From SAR202 cluster bacterium (lineage in GTDB: Bacteria; Chloroflexota; Dehalococcoidia; Lucifugimonadales; UBA1123): 64,000 bases of DNA. Position numbers and translations under genes: made by a program. The stretch lies in contig JASMDM010000067.1 of assembly GCA_030752795.1 (NCBI GenBank), positions 1 to 64,000 of the forward strand. Direction: 5' to 3'. The notes beneath the pieces were generated by a model, which ran no database searches, was not told the DNA's origin, and worked only from the letters and a program-made list of their open reading frames with translations. Of the stretch, positions 29,226 to 38,506 are shown one piece after another. Positions within the stretch are counted from its first letter, which is position 1. Every line of letters starts with the position of its first letter.

Positions 29226-30098
29226 CTATAACCCCGCGTGCCAGGTCGCGATCGCGGCGCCGATCTCTGCCGGCGAGTCCTCCTGGATGAAGTGACTCCC
29301 CTTCACCGTAACCTCGAGCTGGTTCGGCCACATGCGGCAGAACTCGCGTTGCGGCCCCGTCAGGATCGCGCCCGGTTCCGCGTTGACGAACAGCTTCGGA
29401 AGATCGCTCGAAAGCAGCCAATCCGAGTACGCGACCACGATGTCGTACACGTCCTTCGGTTCGCCCTCGATCGGAATCTCGCGGGGCCACGTCAGCGTCG
29501 GCCTGCGCGACTCCCCAGCCTCGACGTACGGCCTGCGGTAGACCTCCATCTCTTGTTCGGTGAGATCGCGAATGATGCTCCCCGGCAGAATCCGCTCGAC
29601 GAACACATTGTTCTCGAGGACCATGCCCTCGCCGGCGTCGGACCGCATGCCCTGGAATACGCGCCTCGCCGCTTCCGGCCAAGCGTCCCAGGTCACCGGT
29701 CGCACGATCGCCTCCATGTAGGCGATGCCCTTGATCCGGTCCGGATGTCGGTGTGCCCAGTGGAACGCCAGCGCCGATCCCCAGTCGTGACAGACCAGCG
29801 TGACGCCGTCATCGAGCTCCATGGCGTCGAACCATGCGTCCAGATAGCGGACGTGATCGACGAACCGATACGAGCCGTCCGAGCTCTTGCCCGACTCGCC
29901 CATCCCGATCAGGTCCGGTGCCAGGCACCGCGCGACGCCCTCGACCTCGCGGATCACGTTCCGCCACAAGTACGAACTCGTCGGGTTGCCGTGCAGAAAC
30001 ACGACCGGATCGCCGCCGCCGGTGTCGAGGTAAGCCATCGCCGAGTCCAGCGTCGCGACACGCTTCCTGGGTTGCGAGTCTTCGGGAGAGATCGTCAT
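29226..30098 (-). CDS. Haloalkane dehalogenase (HLD-II type)
   Basis: 290-residue alpha/beta hydrolase that replaces carbon-bound halogen with hydroxyl. The residues of the DhaA/LinB group are in place: [13 protein letters not shown] (Asn38 halide ligand), CHDWGSA (nucleophile Asp105, Trp106), Glu129 in AYMEAIV as catalytic acid and His269 in KGSHFIQED. Length is normal. The stop is at the edge of a tandem repeat that copies its last 13 or so codons. A ribosome binding site (GGAGGCTACC) precedes ATG 30098. Together with two haloacid dehalogenase-like genes, it suggests use of organohalides, natural or synthetic. Confidence 0.85.
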   Translation of the reverse strand: MTISPEDSQPRKRVATLDSAMAYLDTGGGDPVVFLHGNPTSSYLWRNVIREVEGVARCLAPDLIGMGESGKSSDGSYRFVDHVRYLDAWFDAMELDDGVTLVCHDWGSALAFHWAHRHPDRIKGIAYMEAIVRPVTWDAWPEAARRVFQGMRSDAGEGMVLENNVFVERILPGSIIRDLTEQEMEVYRRPYVEAGESRRPTLTWPREIPIEGEPKDVYDIVVAYSDWLLSSDLPKLFVNAEPGAILTGPQREFCRMWPNQLEVTVKGSHFIQEDSPAEIGAAIATWHAGL

Positions 30099-30506
30099 GG
30101 TAGCCTCCGATCATCGTCTATCGAGTATCGGCTCGGGTTGCGCGCTTACGTGCGTCCTCCGTAGTGTCGCCCCACGCGTCCGAACCGTCGTGCCAACACA
30201 CTACCCGATGCCGACGCGACCCGCAATCACCGAACTCAGCCTCTGCCGGGATGCGAGGCTGCCCATCGATTTCGCACGGCCTTGCTACGGCCACGCTACG
30301 GGTAAATCAGAGAATGCCAAAGCCTGGATTCGGAGCAAACGAACGCCAGAAATCGTCCCCGACACGATCTCCCGAACGGCATGTCTCGCTGGATCGGCAG
30401 TCTGCCCCGCCGGTCGCCACGGATTCGCGCGGTGCTCGAGGCAACCGCCACGCCGAATGGTTTGCTCCGAGCAGGTCGCGTGCTAATATGAGCCAGAGGT
30501 GTCGCG
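30099..30506. other. Intergenic region, no gene recognised
   Basis: About 400 bases between the divergent dehalogenase and the small basic protein at 30507. No repeat, RNA or family-like frame was seen. Confidence 0.45.
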
Positions 30507-30749
30507 ATGCTGGACAAACCCCCACGAGGCCTGACCGTCAACGAGTTGCGCGTCCAAGCCGCTCAAGACGCGATACGACGCCGCGCCTCCGGCGACTCTA
30601 TCGCCGTCGACCTCGTGCGCTTCGCTTGGCTCGTCACGAAGATCGCTCTCCGCATCGCCAGCATCCCCGTCCGCCTCGCCATTCGCACCTACCGCCGCCG
30701 CCGCAACGCCGACGAACTCCGCCGCTACATCCGCGGCGAGGGTGGGTGA
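30507..30749 (+). CDS. Small basic hypothetical protein
   Basis: 80-residue protein, ATG 30507, preceded by AGAGGTG at about eight bases. It has an amphipathic N-terminal half (LTVNELRVQAAQDAIRRRA), a moderately hydrophobic stretch (LVRFAWLVTKIALRIASIPVRLAI) and a strongly basic tail (RTYRRRRNADELRRYIRG). It may be a membrane-associated small protein. No family recognised. Confidence 0.45.
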   Translation: MLDKPPRGLTVNELRVQAAQDAIRRRASGDSIAVDLVRFAWLVTKIALRIASIPVRLAIRTYRRRRNADELRRYIRGEGG

Positions 30750-31841
30750 GGGTGGAGCTGCTCGAAACACCTAGCAATCGGGTGACCCAGGCGTCGTCGC
30801 GTCGGTACGGCTCCAACCGCCACGCGCTGGGGCACATAATCTTGCCGACCCCAAGACTTCGCCAATTGATACACAACTTGCAAAAAGAATTCTGGTTGAT
30901 ACTTATCGGCTGAAAGGTTCATGTACTTGATGAATCGCAGCAGTGGTGTCAATCGCGGCGCCTGGATGTTGACCATGATTCATGCTCAAGTTAACAGCAT
31001 CATCCGCGCTCGCCGCCGCAATTAAACTACGATGAATTTCGCAGCAAAGACGAGTGAGGTGAGGTAGATAACCCGACCGCCCACTGCCAGAGCGCCGTAA
31101 GGTAGCCTGACGAACAATCTGGCTAGGATCACAAGCAGGCAGTTCCTGGCCAGAGTTGGAGATTCCCATCAAGCCGATCCAGGCGGTTTTGCTTAATGGG
31201 CACTCCTCAATTCCTCCCAATGAATGCGACGACCAATGTCGTCCGTAACGACGGTGTTCCGTGAAATCGCCATACGCGATGCCTTCGGAAAACGATTGCG
31301 TCACTCTGTGGGGGTTTCATGACTGTGATATTTCGCTTAAACCACTCCGTATTGGGTTTCCGGCTTAATTGTTCTCAACATGCTGCATATTGATACGCCA
31401 ATTACAATTCCAATTCTGATTGATACTATTTTGCCAATTAGTATCAATTTCGTCGTGAATTGTAATCACAGTACCTGGAGTTTGCTGCCAGCCGATGCGA
31501 GTGTAGGTAATTTCTGGCCTTTGCATAAAACTCCTAATTGCGCCGCTCCCCACGATCTAACATGATAGGTGCCCTTCGATTTCTCCCGATAGTTGCGACG
31601 GCCAGTGTTGTCGATGACGGTGGTGCTCCTGAAAGTCGCCATATGCGATGCGTTCGGAAAACGATAGCGCCGCTCTGTGGGAGTCTCGTGACTGTGATAT
31701 TTCGCCTAAACTACCCCATAGTGTATCTCTGGCTCAATTGTTCTCAACATGCTGCATATTGATACGCCAATTGTAATTGTAAATTGATACTATTTTGCCA
31801 ATTAGTATCAAAACTCAGCGAATTTGTAATTGGAGTTTCAT
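30750..31841. promoter_or_regulatory. Lower-GC upstream region of fic with TTGATAC sites
   Basis: About 1.1 kb, clearly richer in A/T than its surroundings, with no gene. TTGATAC occurs at 30866, 30896, 31390, 31420, 31759 and 31784, and its complement GTATCAA at 31441 and 31805. Two inverted pairs, TTGATACTA with TAGTATCAA ten bases apart, lie at 31420-31447 and 31784-31811. They look like operators or phage/plasmid-type control sites in front of the Fic gene. Confidence 0.55.
31205..31500 (+). repeat. Direct repeat of about 300 bp, copy 1
   Basis: Imperfect copy (about three-quarters identical by eye) of 31573-31870. Shared stretches include TTCGGAAAACGAT, GACTGTGATATTTCGC, TTGTTCTCAACATGCTGCAT and CTATTTTGCCAATTAGTATC. 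The repeat runs up to the sequence that in copy 2 becomes the 5' end of fic. Confidence 0.8.
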
Positions 31842-31870
31842 TTGCATCATGCGGAACTCGCTGCCAGCTC
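31573..31870 (+). repeat. Direct repeat of about 300 bp, copy 2, reaching into fic
   Basis: Second copy; it includes the probable start of the Fic gene (GGAG then TTTCATTTG) and its first codons, ending near GCTGCCAGC. In copy 1 the matching position reads CTGGAGTTTGCTGCCAGC and has no open frame beyond it. Confidence 0.8.
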
Positions 31871-33011
31871 ATGCGGCAGCTTGGTACCTACGATCGGTGG
31901 TCAGCAGGCGTTCGTCCCCGACCCCTTGCCTCGCCAAATTGACCTCAACCTTGAGATCGTACGCCAACTCGTGGATGCCACGGGTGCAGTCGGTCGGCTA
32001 GCCGGTGTGGGTGAGACGATCCAAAACCCGCGGCTGTTGATCGCCCCATTTCTCAGACGCGAGGCGGTCTTGGCGTCACGAATTGAAGGAACGCAAGCTT
32101 CTCTGTCCGATGTGTTCCGCTACGAAGCAACGGACCTACGCGGCCAAGGTCATGTTCGCCACGGGGATGTCGAAGAAGTTATCAACTACGTCCGCGCTCT
32201 TGAATATGGGTTCGATCGAGTCACGCAACTTCCAATCTCGGTCAGGCTGTTGAATGAAGTTCATACAATCTTGCTTCGAGACGTTCGCGGCAGTGACAGG
32301 CGTCCAGGCGAACTCAGAACCACGCAAGTCTGGATTGGTCCGGCGGGTACGCCAATTGAAGAGGCACGTTACATCCCGCCTCCGTCGAACATGCTGCGGG
32401 ACTTGCTGCTCGACTGGGAATGCTTCGCGAACGAACAATCCGACCTGCCGACACTGATTCAATGTGCGATGATGCATTATCAGATCGAAGCGATCCATCC
32501 ATATCTGGATGGAAACGGCCGCATGGGCCGCTTGCTGATAAGTTTGTTTCTGCGTGAGAAGGGAATCCTCCCGACGCCGCTCTTGTATCTTAGCGCGTAC
32601 TTTGAGCGGGATCGTCAGCGTTATTACGATGAGTTGTTCAGAGTCAGTCTCACTGGAAATTGGGAGGCATGGCTCATGTATTTTTGGGAAGGTGTTTCGG
32701 AGCAAGCTAAAGATGCGCTAAACCGAGCAAGGACCGTACGCACTTTAGATGGCCAGAATCGGCAGTTACTACAAGATCGGTGCGACACCGGTAACGGTTT
32801 CCGATTGCTTGATGGATTATTCGATAGTCCGATAATGACGGTCGCACTAGCAACGCGGTTGTTGGGCGTGACCACCGCAGAGGCCCGACGCGTGCTGGAC
32901 AGGTTGGTAGATGCGGGGATACTCAAGTTTGACCCCGAATCTTGGCCACGGTTGTATTTTGCCGGTGACCTCATCGAAGCAATCGAAGCCCCATTGGTCG
33001 TCGAGCAGTAA
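31842..33011 (+). CDS. fic: Fic-domain protein (AMP transferase) with winged-helix tail
   Basis: About 389 residues. The Fic active-site loop is complete: HPYLDGNGRMGR (His about 219). An N-terminal inhibitory helix reads LASRIEGTQAS, with Ala in the place of the first Ser of the usual S-x-x-x-E motif but with the Glu retained, so the enzyme is probably self-inhibited (class II arrangement). The C-terminal 90 residues (MTVALATRLLGVTTAEARRVLDRLVDAGIL) form a winged-helix DNA-binding domain. The start is uncertain: TTG 31842 is six bases from GGAG; TTG 31830 is also open. Such proteins AMPylate target proteins and may bind their own control region. Confidence 0.85.
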   Translation: MHHAELAASSCGSLVPTIGGQQAFVPDPLPRQIDLNLEIVRQLVDATGAVGRLAGVGETIQNPRLLIAPFLRREAVLASRIEGTQASLSDVFRYEATDLRGQGHVRHGDVEEVINYVRALEYGFDRVTQLPISVRLLNEVHTILLRDVRGSDRRPGELRTTQVWIGPAGTPIEEARYIPPPSNMLRDLLLDWECFANEQSDLPTLIQCAMMHYQIEAIHPYLDGNGRMGRLLISLFLREKGILPTPLLYLSAYFERDRQRYYDELFRVSLTGNWEAWLMYFWEGVSEQAKDALNRARTVRTLDGQNRQLLQDRCDTGNGFRLLDGLFDSPIMTVALATRLLGVTTAEARRVLDRLVDAGILKFDPESWPRLYFAGDLIEAIEAPLVVEQ

Positions 33012-33135
33012 CCGGCGTTTGCCCGTCCGAAGCACCCCACCTTGACGCCACCCCCCTCATCGCATATCGTTCGGGTGGCCGCGCGGGGGTGAGTTCGGTG
33101 TGCGGCGATTCTGCGTTTTTGGGGCGTGATTCCGT

Positions 33136-34356
33136 ATGACCGAAGCCGCGCTTGAGGGCGTAACCGTGCTGGATCTGAGCGACGGGGTGCCCGGCGGGTA
33201 TTGCACCAAGGTGCTGCGCGATCTTGGGGCTCGCGTCGTCAAGATCGAGGCTCCGGGCGTCGGCGATTCGACTCGAAGGTCGGGGCCGTTCCTCGACGGT
33301 GTGCCCAGCATCGAGACCAGCGCGCCGTTTCTGTACCTCACCGCCGGCAAGGAGAGCGTCGCGGTCGATATCGCGTCGACCGAGGGGCGGGATGTCGTGC
33401 TCAAGCTGGCTCGAACCGCTGACGTGGTCGTCGAGAGCAGCAAGCCCGGACGGATGGCGGATCTCGGGCTGAGCTACAACCGGCTGGAGCAGGTCAACCG
33501 GGCGCTGATCATGGCGTCGATCGCGTACTTCGGGCAGAGCGGGCCGTACAGCGACTACGAGGGCTCCGAGCTCGTCGCGTACGCTGTCAGCGGCTACATG
33601 TATCTCACCGGCGACGAGGATCGCGAGCCGATGAAGGCTGGCGGCACTCAGGCGGAGTACCAGGCGGGGCTTGCCGCGGCGATGGCGATCGTGGCCGCGT
33701 TGACGTACCGCGACTTCACCGGCGAGGGCCAGCACATCGACCTTTCGACCGTCGAGGCAGCGTCCAGCACGCTCGACGGCGTTACGGTCTACAGCATGGT
33801 CGAGCACAAGGGCGAGACGCCAACGCGCGCGGGCACGCGTCTCATTACTCGCGAGCCTCACGCGCCATACCCGTCGGCGCTGCTGCCGGCCCAGGACGGC
33901 TGGGTGCACGTCCACTACTCGCCCAGCAATCCCGAGGGACTGGCGTGGCTCACGGCCAACCCTCGATTGGAGGACCCCGAGGTGATGGGTGCGATGCGCG
34001 GCCACGCCGACGAGATCGACGCCCTGCTCGTCGACTGGCTGAAGGACCACGACCGCGAAGAGGTGCAGACGCTGGCCCAGGAGATCCGGGTCCCGTTCAC
34101 GATGGTCCAGTCGGTGCCCGAGGTCCTCGAAGACCCCCAGAACACGGCCAGGGGCTTCTTCATCGACACTGAGCATCCCGAGGCGGGAACGCTGCAATAC
34201 CCGACCTCGCCGTTTCGCCAGCCAGAGATTCCGTGGAGTCCCGGACGCGCGCCGCTGCTTGGCGAGCACACGCGCGAAGTTCTCGTCAACGAGCTCGGGT
34301 CCAACGACGATGAGTTGCGCGGACTGGTTGACTCGGGAGTCGTTGAGGCGAAATGA
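33136..34356 (+). CDS. Family III CoA-transferase (CaiB/BaiF), subunit 1
   Basis: 406-residue CoA-transferase of the CaiB/BaiF family: VTVLDLSDGVPGGYCTKVLRDLGARVVKIE at the start, VVVESSKPGRMADLGLSY, and GEGQHIDLSTVEAA. The catalytic residue of the family is Asp; at the corresponding place this protein reads TQAEYQAG, that is Glu. It overlaps the next CoA-transferase by four bases (ATGA). The pair may act together to move CoA from a donor thioester to an organic acid. Substrate unknown. Confidence 0.85.
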   Translation: MTEAALEGVTVLDLSDGVPGGYCTKVLRDLGARVVKIEAPGVGDSTRRSGPFLDGVPSIETSAPFLYLTAGKESVAVDIASTEGRDVVLKLARTADVVVESSKPGRMADLGLSYNRLEQVNRALIMASIAYFGQSGPYSDYEGSELVAYAVSGYMYLTGDEDREPMKAGGTQAEYQAGLAAAMAIVAALTYRDFTGEGQHIDLSTVEAASSTLDGVTVYSMVEHKGETPTRAGTRLITREPHAPYPSALLPAQDGWVHVHYSPSNPEGLAWLTANPRLEDPEVMGAMRGHADEIDALLVDWLKDHDREEVQTLAQEIRVPFTMVQSVPEVLEDPQNTARGFFIDTEHPEAGTLQYPTSPFRQPEIPWSPGRAPLLGEHTREVLVNELGSNDDELRGLVDSGVVEAK

Positions 34357-35651
34357 TGGACCGAGACGCCACCATGTATGGGCTCAAGTACCGCCGCAAA
34401 GGGCACGGACACGCCCTGCCGCTGCAGCACGTCAGAGTCGTCGACCTGACCAATGTAATCGCGGGTCCGGTGTCGACGCGAGTGCTGGCCCAACTCGGCG
34501 CCGAGGTCGTCAAGGTCGAGCTGCCTTGGGGTCGCGCCATCGGCAACGTCGCGATGCACACCGCGCAGCCGGGCCAGGAACGACCGTACAACACCGTCGC
34601 TTCGTTCAACGAGGTCAACCGCGCCAAGCGCAGCATCGCCATCGACTTGACCCACGAAAGCGGCAAGCAGTTGTTCCGCGATCTCGTCAGCGTCAGCGAT
34701 GTCGTGATCGAGAACTACAGTCCCAGAGTCATGCGCAATCTGGGCCTGTCCTACGACTCTCTGGTCGAACATCGCCCCGACCTGATCATGGTGTCGATGC
34801 CGGCGCTCGGCAATCGAGGACCCTGGTCCAGCTACATCTCGTTCGGCCCCGGCACCGACGCCCTCGGCGGACTCGCAGACGTCACCGGCTACGAGGGCGG
34901 ACCGCCTCACAAGCCCGGCAACTTCTACGCCGACCACAACTCGGCCTTCCACGTCGCCACCGGAATCATGGCCGCGCTGCGTCGCCAGCTGCGCACCGGG
35001 CTCGGCCAGCGCATGGAGATCGTGCTTCGAGAAGCGACGATGGCCGTAATCGGCGAGTACTTCATCGGCTATCAGCTCACCGGCGAGCCACCCAAGCGCA
35101 TGGGCAGCCGCCACCCCTCGATGGCGCCGCACAACGTCTTCCGTTGCAAAGGCGACGACTCCTGGGCGGTGATAGCAATTGCTACCGACGACGAGTGGCA
35201 TCGATTCTGCTCGGCAATCGGCAATCCCGGCTGGTCTCGCGACGAGCGGTTCGCCACCAACGCCGGTCGCCTCGCCAACCAAGACGAACTCGACGCCGCG
35301 ATCCAGCTTTGGACCATCCAGCGCACCCATTACGAGGTAATGAACGAGCTCCAGAGCCATGGCGTCAAAGCGGGCGCGGTGCTCAAGGCGCCCGACATAC
35401 TCGACGACCCACAATTCAAGGCGAGGCGGTACCTCGACAAGACCGAGCACCCGGACGCCGGCGCCCATACCCATCCCGGCCTGCCGTTCAAGCTCTCCAA
35501 GGCCGAAGTCAGCATGGGCAGACGAGCCCCAATGTACGCCGAGCACAGCGACTGGGTCCTGGAAGACCTCTTGTGCCGCGCCGAAGGCGACATCGCCGAG
35601 CTCAGGCAAAACAACACAACCCCGCTAGCGCCAGTCGACCGGCGGTACTGA
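34353..35651 (+). CDS. Family III CoA-transferase (CaiB/BaiF), subunit 2
   Basis: 432-residue paralogue of the preceding gene, translationally coupled to it. QHVRVVDLTNVIAGPVSTRVLAQLGAEVVKVE, VVIENYSPRVMRNLGLSYDSL and TGLGQRMEIVLREATMAVIGE are typical. Here the active-site segment reads NFYADHNSAFH and has the expected Asp. The two coupled genes resemble heteromeric CoA-transferases such as the succinyl-CoA:malate enzyme of Chloroflexus, though the substrate cannot be inferred. Confidence 0.85.
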   Translation: MMDRDATMYGLKYRRKGHGHALPLQHVRVVDLTNVIAGPVSTRVLAQLGAEVVKVELPWGRAIGNVAMHTAQPGQERPYNTVASFNEVNRAKRSIAIDLTHESGKQLFRDLVSVSDVVIENYSPRVMRNLGLSYDSLVEHRPDLIMVSMPALGNRGPWSSYISFGPGTDALGGLADVTGYEGGPPHKPGNFYADHNSAFHVATGIMAALRRQLRTGLGQRMEIVLREATMAVIGEYFIGYQLTGEPPKRMGSRHPSMAPHNVFRCKGDDSWAVIAIATDDEWHRFCSAIGNPGWSRDERFATNAGRLANQDELDAAIQLWTIQRTHYEVMNELQSHGVKAGAVLKAPDILDDPQFKARRYLDKTEHPDAGAHTHPGLPFKLSKAEVSMGRRAPMYAEHSDWVLEDLLCRAEGDIAELRQNNTTPLAPVDRRY

Positions 35652-35855
35652 CGCGGTGGCGATGTGTGTCGGCTTGGCCGTAAACGGCCAGAGCACCGGT
35701 GGCGGCAAGCGCACAAATCGAACGATGACCACAAGCGCTCACCAGGCCATCGTGATGATCCGCGGAATTGAAAGAATCGACACGCTGTTGCAATCCTGCG
35801 TCCACAGGCGACGGAACTCGCTGATCGTCGAATGTGTGTCCCGGCAAGGCCCCAG

Positions 35856-35885
35856 ATACTGATCCTTCCGCGGAAGGATCAGTAT
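35856..35885. repeat. Perfect 30-base palindrome
   Basis: ATACTGATCCTTCCG followed immediately by its exact complement, without a loop. It shares the CTTCCGCG core with the palindrome at 40126. It could be a hairpin at transcript ends or a protein-binding site. Confidence 0.85.
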
Positions 35886-35917
35886 GGCGCGTTAAAGCGC
35901 AGACCGGTCAGAGGAGT

Positions 35918-35938
35918 CCAGAGGGGACGCCCCTCTGG
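35918..35938 (+). repeat. Hairpin CCAGAGGGG / CCCCTCTGG
   Basis: Nine-bp perfect stem with loop ACG. A close relative (GCAGAGGGG / CCCCTTTGC) lies at 60488-60509, in both cases upstream of a fatty-acid-type gene. Confidence 0.75.
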
Positions 35939-36135
35939 CAAGGGGTACCGGGGGATGTGCCCCGCTGCCAATAACCTACGTGGGCGGGCGTGTACCTGCT
36001 AACCTTCGGCGACAAGAAAAGCCCTGTCCCACAAACATTCGACGGTTGGATGCCGAACTGGGCAAGAATACAACCCCACTGGACAGCGAGGCCGTCGTCG
36101 CCGAAAATACGCAACACGCAACCGGAGGTGATTCG

Positions 36136-37266
36136 ATGAGCCTGAAAGACAAGTACAGCATCGTCGGCGCTGCCACCACGAAGTTCGGGAAAGTGCCTGG
36201 CGTTTCGGCGCTGGCGATCACCGTCGAGGCCGCCCAACTGGCGATGGACGACGCGGGCCTGAAGAAACAGGATGTCGACGCGGTGCTGTGCGAGTATCCG
36301 CCGTCCGGGTTCCAGAGCCTGTGGGCGCACAAAGTTTCCGAAGCGCTGGGTGTCCAGCCCAAGATCGCCGCGACCATCGACCAGGCGGGCGCCACCGACA
36401 TCGGCCTGGTCCAGTACGCGATGACGGCAATCGAGGCAGGCTTGATCGAGACCGCGGTGTGCGCGTACGGCGACAACCCGCTGTCCGGTCCGCCCGGCAC
36501 ATACAGTAGGGCGCGAGGCAGCGACGTCGCATACGGCACGTTCGACGCGCCTTCCGGCTATGCGATGATCGCTCAACGGCACATGATCGAGTTCGGCACG
36601 ACCAGCGATCAATTCGGCCACGTCGCCGTCTCGACCCGAAGCTGGGTGTCCAAGAATCCCAACGCCCACAAACGCGATCCGTTGACCATCGCCGACCACC
36701 AGGCGTCCCGATACATGGCCAAGCCGCTGCACCTGCTGGACTGCTGCCTGGTCTCCGATGGCGGAGCCGCTGTCGTGGTGACCTCCGCCGAGCGTGCCAA
36801 AGACCTGAAGAAAAAGCCTGTCAATATCATGGGCGTCGGCCAGCACCACATCGCCTGGGACCTCCCACAGAGGCCGACCCTGACGACCAGCGGGGCAAAA
36901 GTATCGGGCGAAATGGCCTTCAATATGGAGGAGATCACGCCGGCCGACGTGGATGTCTGCGAGCTCTAGGACTGCTTCACGATCGTCCCGATCATCACCC
37001 TCGAGGACTACGGATTCTGTGAAAAGGGCGAAGGCGGAGCGTTCGTCGAGAACGGAACCACCGGCCCCGGAGGCGCTATCCCGATGAACACCAGCGGCGG
37101 CCTGCTGTCCGAAAGCGGGATGGCCGGGATGCAGCCCATCGTCGAGGCTGTCCGCCAGCTTCGAGGCGAGGGCGAAGATCGCCCTGTCGACGATCCGCAC
37201 ATCGCGCTGGTTAGCGGCCAGGGCGGCATCATGCACTCCCACGCCACTATGATTCTTCGAAACTAA
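36136..37266 (+). pseudogene. Thiolase-family protein with in-frame TAG
   Basis: Thiolase of the SCP-x/nondecarboxylating group, ATG 36136 behind GGAGGTGATTCG. The first 277 codons (YSIVGAATTKFGKVPG, ADHQASRYMAKPLHLLDCCLVSDGGAAVVV) end at TAG 36967-36969 after DVDVCEL. The frame goes on as [20 protein letters not shown] through [20 protein letters not shown] and [17 protein letters not shown] to 37266. Relatives usually have ELYDCFT, so Tyr TAC to TAG is likely. The catalytic GHP/CxG motifs are replaced (ends in SGQGG), typical of the thiolase-like group that works with a DUF35 protein, which is the next gene. Confidence 0.8.
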
Positions 37267-37295
37267 ACTCTCCGATTCCCGCATCGCCAAGGAGA

Positions 37296-37709
37296 ATGGA
37301 ATTGGCTGTCGAATACACGAAACCACTGCCTGAGATAACCGACGAGAACCGCGAGTTCTGGGCAGGTTGCCAGCGTCACGAACTGCTGTTTCAACAGGGC
37401 GCCGACTGCGGTCACTACCGTCACACTGGTCCCGCGTGCACAGAATGTTGGTCGGCCGATTCGAAGTGGACGCCGGCCAGCGGCAAGGGCGTCGTCTACT
37501 CGTGGATCGAGGTCCACCAGCGCTACAACCGCGCTTTCGAGGAAGATCTACCCTACAACGTCGCCATCATCGAGCTCGAAGAAGGGCCGCGAGTGACGGC
37601 TAGCGTCACCGTCTCCGGCGACCAGGACATCCAGGCGTCGATGCCCGTCGAAGTCGTCTGGGACGATGTAACCGACGAAGTCACACTGCCACGATTCGCG
37701 CCCGTCTGA
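37296..37709 (+). CDS. OB-fold, zinc-ribbon acyl-CoA-associated protein (DUF35)
   Basis: 137-residue protein of the DUF35 family: N-terminal zinc ribbon (ADCGHYRHTGPACTECWS) and an OB-fold (VVYSWIEVHQRYNRAFEEDLPYNVAIIELEEGPRV split over the middle). These proteins partner thiolase-like enzymes, and here the partner gene is 29 bases upstream. The ribbon shows three cysteines; the usual first one (of CxxC) reads Gly (QQGADCG), so the zinc site may be incomplete. ATG 37296 follows AAGGAGA. Confidence 0.85.
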   Translation: MELAVEYTKPLPEITDENREFWAGCQRHELLFQQGADCGHYRHTGPACTECWSADSKWTPASGKGVVYSWIEVHQRYNRAFEEDLPYNVAIIELEEGPRVTASVTVSGDQDIQASMPVEVVWDDVTDEVTLPRFAPV

Positions 37710-37732
37710 TTCTTCGGAAAGAGAGAAATTAC

Positions 37733-38506
37733 ATGGCACTGATTTACGAGAAGAAAGGGAAGACCGCCTACATCACCATCAACAGGCCTGACGTGATGAA
37801 CGCGATGGACCCCGAGACCTACAGCGAGTTGTCCCAGGCGTGGATCGACGTTCGCGACGATCCGGACGTTTGGTGCGCCATCATCACCGGCGCTGGCGAC
37901 CGAGCATTCTCCGCCGGGGCCGACCTGCGCAAGACGATACCGCGAGAGACCGAGAAGTGGACGTTCTGGCAGACACAACAAGAGCAGATACTCAACCGCG
38001 GCCTCGAAGTGTGGAAGCCGATCATCGCCGCGGTTAACGGCTACTGCCTCGCGGGCGGCATGACGCTGCTAATGGCGACAGACATTCGAGTCGCCGCGAA
38101 CCACGCGAAGTTCGGTCTGTCCGAGGTCAAACGAGGCATACTGCCCGGCAACGGCGGCACTCAGCGCGCGATCCAGCAGCTTCCGTACCCGATCGCGATG
38201 TGGCTCTTACTGAGCGGCGAGTGGTTGGACGCGTCCGAAGCGCAGCAGTACGGTCTCGTCAACAAAGTCGTCCCACTCGGAGAGCTCGTAACCGAGGCCG
38301 AACGCATGGCCCATGTAATATGCGAAAACGGACCGCTGGCAGTCAGGGCGATCAAGGAACTCGCCGTGCGAGGCCAGTACATGCCCGTCGAGTACGGCCT
38401 GCGCCTGGAGCAAGCCATCGGCCAAGTCCTGCGCAACACCGACGACGCCCGCGAGGGCCCCAAAGCCTTCGCCGAAAAGCGCAAACCAAATTTCACCGGG
38501 AGATGA
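37733..38506 (+). CDS. Enoyl-CoA hydratase/isomerase
   Basis: 257-residue crotonase-fold enzyme with all the usual blocks: YITINRPDVMNAMDPE, ITGAGDRAFSAGADL, AAVNGYCLAGGMTL, EVKRGILPGNGGTQR and the C-terminal GPKAFAEKRKPNFTGR. Gly/Asn-rich segment PGNGGTQR replaces one of the two catalytic Glu positions, so isomerase rather than hydratase activity is possible. ATG 37733 follows AGAGAGAAA. It closes a thiolase, DUF35, hydratase operon for acyl-CoA turnover. Confidence 0.85.
   Translation: MALIYEKKGKTAYITINRPDVMNAMDPETYSELSQAWIDVRDDPDVWCAIITGAGDRAFSAGADLRKTIPRETEKWTFWQTQQEQILNRGLEVWKPIIAAVNGYCLAGGMTLLMATDIRVAANHAKFGLSEVKRGILPGNGGTQRAIQQLPYPIAMWLLLSGEWLDASEAQQYGLVNKVVPLGELVTEAERMAHVICENGPLAVRAIKELAVRGQYMPVEYGLRLEQAIGQVLRNTDDAREGPKAFAEKRKPNFTGR

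Larger units (their letters stand above)
35652..36135. other. Intergenic region with palindromes
   Basis: No gene between the CoA-transferases and the thiolase. It contains a perfect 30-base palindrome at 35856-35885 and a perfect 9-bp hairpin at 35918-35938, followed by the G-rich GGGGTACCGGGGGATG tract also seen elsewhere. Confidence 0.6.

Noticed and set aside
28748-29290. Long open frames in the repeat block at 28.7-29.7 kb
   Set aside because: They read through repeats and hairpins, with duplicated peptide text and no ribosome binding site.
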